Shown here in pieces: positions 61,080-64,000 of a stretch of DNA of 64,000 nucleotides. Where the stretch lies: contig NZ_CP107996.1 of NCBI RefSeq assembly GCF_036088315.1, positions 3,242,501 through 3,306,500 of the forward strand. Direction: 5' to 3'. The notes under the pieces are model-generated. The model was not told the origin of the DNA. It ran no database searches and was given only the letters and a program-made list of their open reading frames with translations. Within the stretch, counting starts at the first letter, position 1, and every line of letters begins with the position of its first letter. The stretch is from Streptomyces sp. NBC_00344. GTDB taxonomy: Bacteria; Actinomycetota; Actinomycetes; Streptomycetales; Streptomycetaceae. Made by a program: the position numbers and the translations under genes.

Positions 61080-62465
61080 TTACACGGCCGGAATCGATGC
61101 CTTCGCGCCCGTACTACCCGCCGGCGACTCCTGCTGCTGCCGCAACAGCCGCAGTGCGACCACCGCCGCAACCGCGCCGAGCACCGGTACGACCGCGAGC
61201 AGCGCGACCGCCGTGGAAAGGCTCATCGCGCCGGCCATACCACCGACCGCCGCCGAGCCGAGCGATCCGCCGGTGATGAAGACGAGCTGGAACACACCGA
61301 CCGCCACACCATGCATCGAGCTGCCGACCAGATGGGGAACCGACGCCATCAACGCCACCTGGCCCGCGCTGAAGCCCGATACGCAGGCTGCGACAGCCAC
61401 CACGAGCACGACGGGCGACCGCCCTGCGAGCGCTGCCAGCAGCAGGCCCGCCGCACTCAGCACCGCCAGGGCCGCCACCAGCCGCAGTGCCCCCACCCGG
61501 TGGGCAAGACCACCCGCCATGCGCGAGAGAACAGCACTGCACAGCCCGGTCGGCAGCAGGATGAGTCCGATCTGGGTCACGCTCAGATCGTGATCGGCCA
61601 GGATGAGCCGAGGAGCCGCGAACTGGATGATGAGGTATCCCGCGAAGAGCGTGAACCCCGCCGCGGCGGCGAGTACGAAGCGGGCGTTGCCCACCACGAG
61701 CCGGGGCACGAAGCCTTCGGGCACCCGACGGACGTGCCGGACCGCGGCAGCGGCCAGGATGAGGACCACGGCGCCGAGCGCGACCACGACGGCCCAGCCC
61801 ACATGGGTCGACGGCGCCTGGAGCAGCAGAGCGAGAGCCCCGGCGAGTGCCAGGCAGAGCACCGCGCCGCGGGCGTCCAGCCGCTCTTCGCGCGGCTCTT
61901 GGGCGGGTGCCATCCGCAGCACCCAGACGGCGGCCACCGCGGACAGACCGGGCAGCGCGAGCGCCGCCTGCCAGCCCACCAGGTCGGTCAGCGCACCGCC
62001 GAGCAGCGCACCGCCACCGGAGACAATGCCCACCAGGGCGCCCATCGTGCCCACCGCGCGTCCGCGGTCCTGGGCATCCGGGAAGAGGCGGTTGGCGACG
62101 CCGAAGGACAGCACGGCCGCGACACCCGCGCCGCAGCCCTGCAGCAGCCGGCCGGCAATGACCGCCGGGTACCACGGCACAGCTGCCACCATTACGGTGC
62201 CGGCGATCAGCAGGATCATGCCTCCGATGATCGGTACCCGCAGTCCGCGGATGTCCGCGAGGCGGCCGGCGAGTGCGGAGGAGACGGACAGGGTCAGGGT
62301 GTAGGCGGCCAGCACCCATGCGGTGGCACCCGAGGCCACCGAGAGGCTCTGCCCGAGTGCGGGCAGAGCGATGGGGGTCGCGGACATTCCGAGGGCGCTG
62401 GGGGCGAGGAAGGACCCGAGTACGAGTCCGGCGGACAGAGCGTTGGGACGAGTCTGATTCGGCAT
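61080..62465 (-). CDS. MFS transporter (drug:H+ antiporter-like)
   Basis: A 461-aa polytopic protein from the ATG at 62465 with about 12-14 membrane helices. MFS motifs: SALAGRLADIRGLRVPIIGG (motif A-like) and LLQGCGAGVAAVLSFGVANR (motif C/B region). Family DHA2-like exporters expel small molecules; the substrate is unknown. It starts 7 bp after the aldehyde dehydrogenase gene, so the two form an operon. An in-frame upstream ATG lies inside the ALDH gene and is rejected. Confidence 0.87.
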   Translation of the reverse strand: MPNQTRPNALSAGLVLGSFLAPSALGMSATPIALPALGQSLSVASGATAWVLAAYTLTLSVSSALAGRLADIRGLRVPIIGGMILLIAGTVMVAAVPWYPAVIAGRLLQGCGAGVAAVLSFGVANRLFPDAQDRGRAVGTMGALVGIVSGGGALLGGALTDLVGWQAALALPGLSAVAAVWVLRMAPAQEPREERLDARGAVLCLALAGALALLLQAPSTHVGWAVVVALGAVVLILAAAAVRHVRRVPEGFVPRLVVGNARFVLAAAAGFTLFAGYLIIQFAAPRLILADHDLSVTQIGLILLPTGLCSAVLSRMAGGLAHRVGALRLVAALAVLSAAGLLLAALAGRSPVVLVVAVAACVSGFSAGQVALMASVPHLVGSSMHGVAVGVFQLVFITGGSLGSAAVGGMAGAMSLSTAVALLAVVPVLGAVAAVVALRLLRQQQESPAGSTGAKASIPAV

Positions 62466-62472
62466 GGTGTTC

Positions 62473-63936
62473 TCAATCGACGTTGATGTAGACCGTCTTG
62501 TACTGCAGGTACTCCTCGATGCCCTCGGGCCCCAGCTCACGCCCGTACCCGGAGGACTTGTAACCACCGAAGGAGGTGCTGTTCTCGAACTGCGCCCAGG
62601 TGTTGACCCACACGATTCCCGACTGCAGTTGAGCGGCCACGTTGTGAGCGCGGCGGATGTTCTGCGTGTGCAGGCCCGAGGCCAGGCCGTACGGGGTTCC
62701 GTTGGCGATCTCGACCGCCTCCTCGTCGGTGTCGAAGGGCAGCACCGTCAGGATCGGACCGAAGATCTCCTCCTGGGCGACGCGCATCTCCGGTGTCACA
62801 CCGGTGAAGATGGTGGGCTGGTGGTAGAAGCCGGGGCCCTCGTGACCGGTGGATCCGCCGGAGCGCAGTTCCGCACCCTCCGCCAGACCGATACCGACGT
62901 ACTCGATCACCTTGTCCAGCTGGGCCCGGTGGGCCAACGGGCCCAGCACCGTGGCCTCGTCCAGCGGGTCACCGATCGGGACCGACTCGGCCACCGCCGC
63001 CAGCCGGTCCACCACCTCGTCGTGCACGGAGCGGTGCACGAGAAGCCGGGAGCCGCTCATGCAGAACTGACCGGTGTTGAAGAAGGCGGCCTGGAAGGCC
63101 GACTGCACGGCGGCTTCGAGGTCCGCGTCGTCGAATATGAGGTTGGCGCCCTTGCCGCCCAGTTCGACGGTGACCCGCTTCAGTGTTCCGGCCGCGGCCG
63201 CGATCAGGCGCTTGCCGGTCGCCGTCGAGCCGGTGAAGGAGATCTTGTCGATCCCCGGGTGCACGGAGAACGCGGCACCGACGGTGGCGCCGTCGCCGGT
63301 GACCACGTTGTGCACGCCTTCGGGCAGACCCGCCTCGGCCATGATCTCGGCCAGCTTCAGCGCGGTCAGCGGAGTCTGCTCGGCCGGCTTGTGGACGACG
63401 GTGTTGCCGGCCGCGAGCGCCGGAGCGATCTTGTTGACCGCCAGGTTGAGCGGGAAGTTGAAGGGCGTGATGGCGCCGACCACGCCGAGGGGCTCACGCC
63501 GGGTGTACTGCAGTGAGCGCGCTCCGGCCGGCCGCGCCGCCCCCTCCAGCTGCTCGACCATGCCCGCGTAGTACCGGAAGATCTCGGCTGCGGCGCGCAC
63601 GTCGAACCCGCGGGTGAAGGTGATCGGCTTGCCGACATCCAGCGTCTCGCGCAGTGCCAGGTCCTCGGCCGCGGCCTCGATGCCGTCGGCGATCCGGTAC
63701 AGCACCCCGGCACGCTCCTTGCCGGGCATCGTCGGCCAGGGCCCGACGTCGAACGCCCGCCTGGCCGACTGCACCGCGCGGTCGAGGTCGCTCTCCCCGC
63801 CCCAGGCCACCTGGCAGATGGGGAGCTCGGTCGCCGGGTTTATGTCTTCGACGGTCTTGCCGGAATCGGACGGGCCGAACTTCCCGTCGATGAACAACTG
63901 ACCGTCACCGACGGCCCGGGCGGGCTGGTTCGTCAT
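62473..63936 (-). CDS. NAD(P)+-dependent aldehyde dehydrogenase
   Basis: A 487-aa ALDH from the ATG at 63936 (GAGGAGTGG upstream). Motifs: TPFNFPLNLAVNKIAPALAA, the catalytic Glu in VTVELGGKGANLIF, the Cys in NTGQFCMSGSRLLVH, and EEIFGPILTVLPF. Family context suggests oxidation of betaine-, phenylacet- or other aliphatic/aromatic aldehydes. Adjacent MFS exporter and ThDP decarboxylase fit a pathway in which a 2-oxoacid is decarboxylated to an aldehyde and then oxidised; that is inference. Confidence 0.93.
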   Translation of the reverse strand: MTNQPARAVGDGQLFIDGKFGPSDSGKTVEDINPATELPICQVAWGGESDLDRAVQSARRAFDVGPWPTMPGKERAGVLYRIADGIEAAAEDLALRETLDVGKPITFTRGFDVRAAAEIFRYYAGMVEQLEGAARPAGARSLQYTRREPLGVVGAITPFNFPLNLAVNKIAPALAAGNTVVHKPAEQTPLTALKLAEIMAEAGLPEGVHNVVTGDGATVGAAFSVHPGIDKISFTGSTATGKRLIAAAAGTLKRVTVELGGKGANLIFDDADLEAAVQSAFQAAFFNTGQFCMSGSRLLVHRSVHDEVVDRLAAVAESVPIGDPLDEATVLGPLAHRAQLDKVIEYVGIGLAEGAELRSGGSTGHEGPGFYHQPTIFTGVTPEMRVAQEEIFGPILTVLPFDTDEEAVEIANGTPYGLASGLHTQNIRRAHNVAAQLQSGIVWVNTWAQFENSTSFGGYKSSGYGRELGPEGIEEYLQYKTVYINVD

Positions 63937-64000
63937 CAGTCCACTCCTCTCGAAGAATGCCGGGGATCGGCACGCCATCGGAATGTAGGCAGTGGCACAC

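Overview
The window reads as chromosomal DNA of a high-GC actinomycete, almost certainly a Streptomyces. The reasons are the very high GC content, GTG/TTG starts, stop-start overlaps, large LuxR-family (LAL) regulators, an SAV_915-type protein, actinobacterial GlgE-pathway genes and a Streptomyces-style contractile injection locus. About 50 intact or broken protein genes and one tRNA can be supported. No rRNA, CRISPR array, IS element or prophage core gene (integrase, terminase, capsid) was seen.

Region 1 (1-20978) is an extracellular-type contractile injection system (eCIS) cluster, mostly on the minus strand and cut by the left edge. It holds a baseplate J-like protein (partial), gp25-like protein, VgrG-like spike, LysM-carrying tube/hub protein, two tube-type proteins, a 1117-aa disordered protein with repeated VQR tripeptides, a 52-aa DUF6760-type protein, a CxxC tail-assembly protein, the sheath, a DUF4157 protein with a large unassigned C-terminal half, an AAA+ ATPase and a DUF4255 protein. 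One plus-strand gene encodes a single-pass membrane protein with a ricin-type lectin domain; a 37-bp copy of its start lies beside the ATPase gene. A LuxR regulator and a divergent 928-aa LAL regulator flank the cluster.

Region 2 (21010-23031) is housekeeping: a short tandem repeat, a phosphoribosyltransferase, dcd, a small zinc-ribbon gene (54-57 aa) and tRNA-Gly(CCC) with a terminator.

Region 3 (23231-33570) is an accessory, partly decayed block: a membrane protein coupled to a universal stress protein, an SAV_915-type protein overlapping a diaminopimelate decarboxylase, an APC permease with two internal deletions and a frameshift, and an intact kdpFABC operon. Only short fragments of kdpE and kdpD follow, joined in E-then-D order and each carrying a one-base indel.

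Region 4 (33962-44096) holds a TPR protein coupled to a polyprenyl synthase, a spermidine-synthase-like protein, a GH36 alpha-galactosidase, an aminotransferase IV protein behind a GlgA/GlgM glycosyltransferase, an LtrA-type membrane protein and an SDR.

Region 5 (44300-63936) is all minus strand. Transcription order is aldehyde dehydrogenase, MFS transporter, DJ-1/PfpI protein, ThDP enzyme, second DJ-1/PfpI protein, AGE-fold protein, STAS protein, GlgX, STAS protein, RsbW-like kinase, RsbU-like PP2C phosphatase, ParA/MinD-like ATPase, GlgE, GlgB, KhtT-like RCK_C protein and KhtU-like antiporter. The last 13 genes (59965-44300) are so close or overlapping that they look like one transcription unit. 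It combines alpha-glucan synthesis and debranching, a sigma-factor partner-switching module, aldehyde/2-oxoacid chemistry and K+/H+ antiport. With the eCIS cargo candidate, this is the most interesting part of the window.
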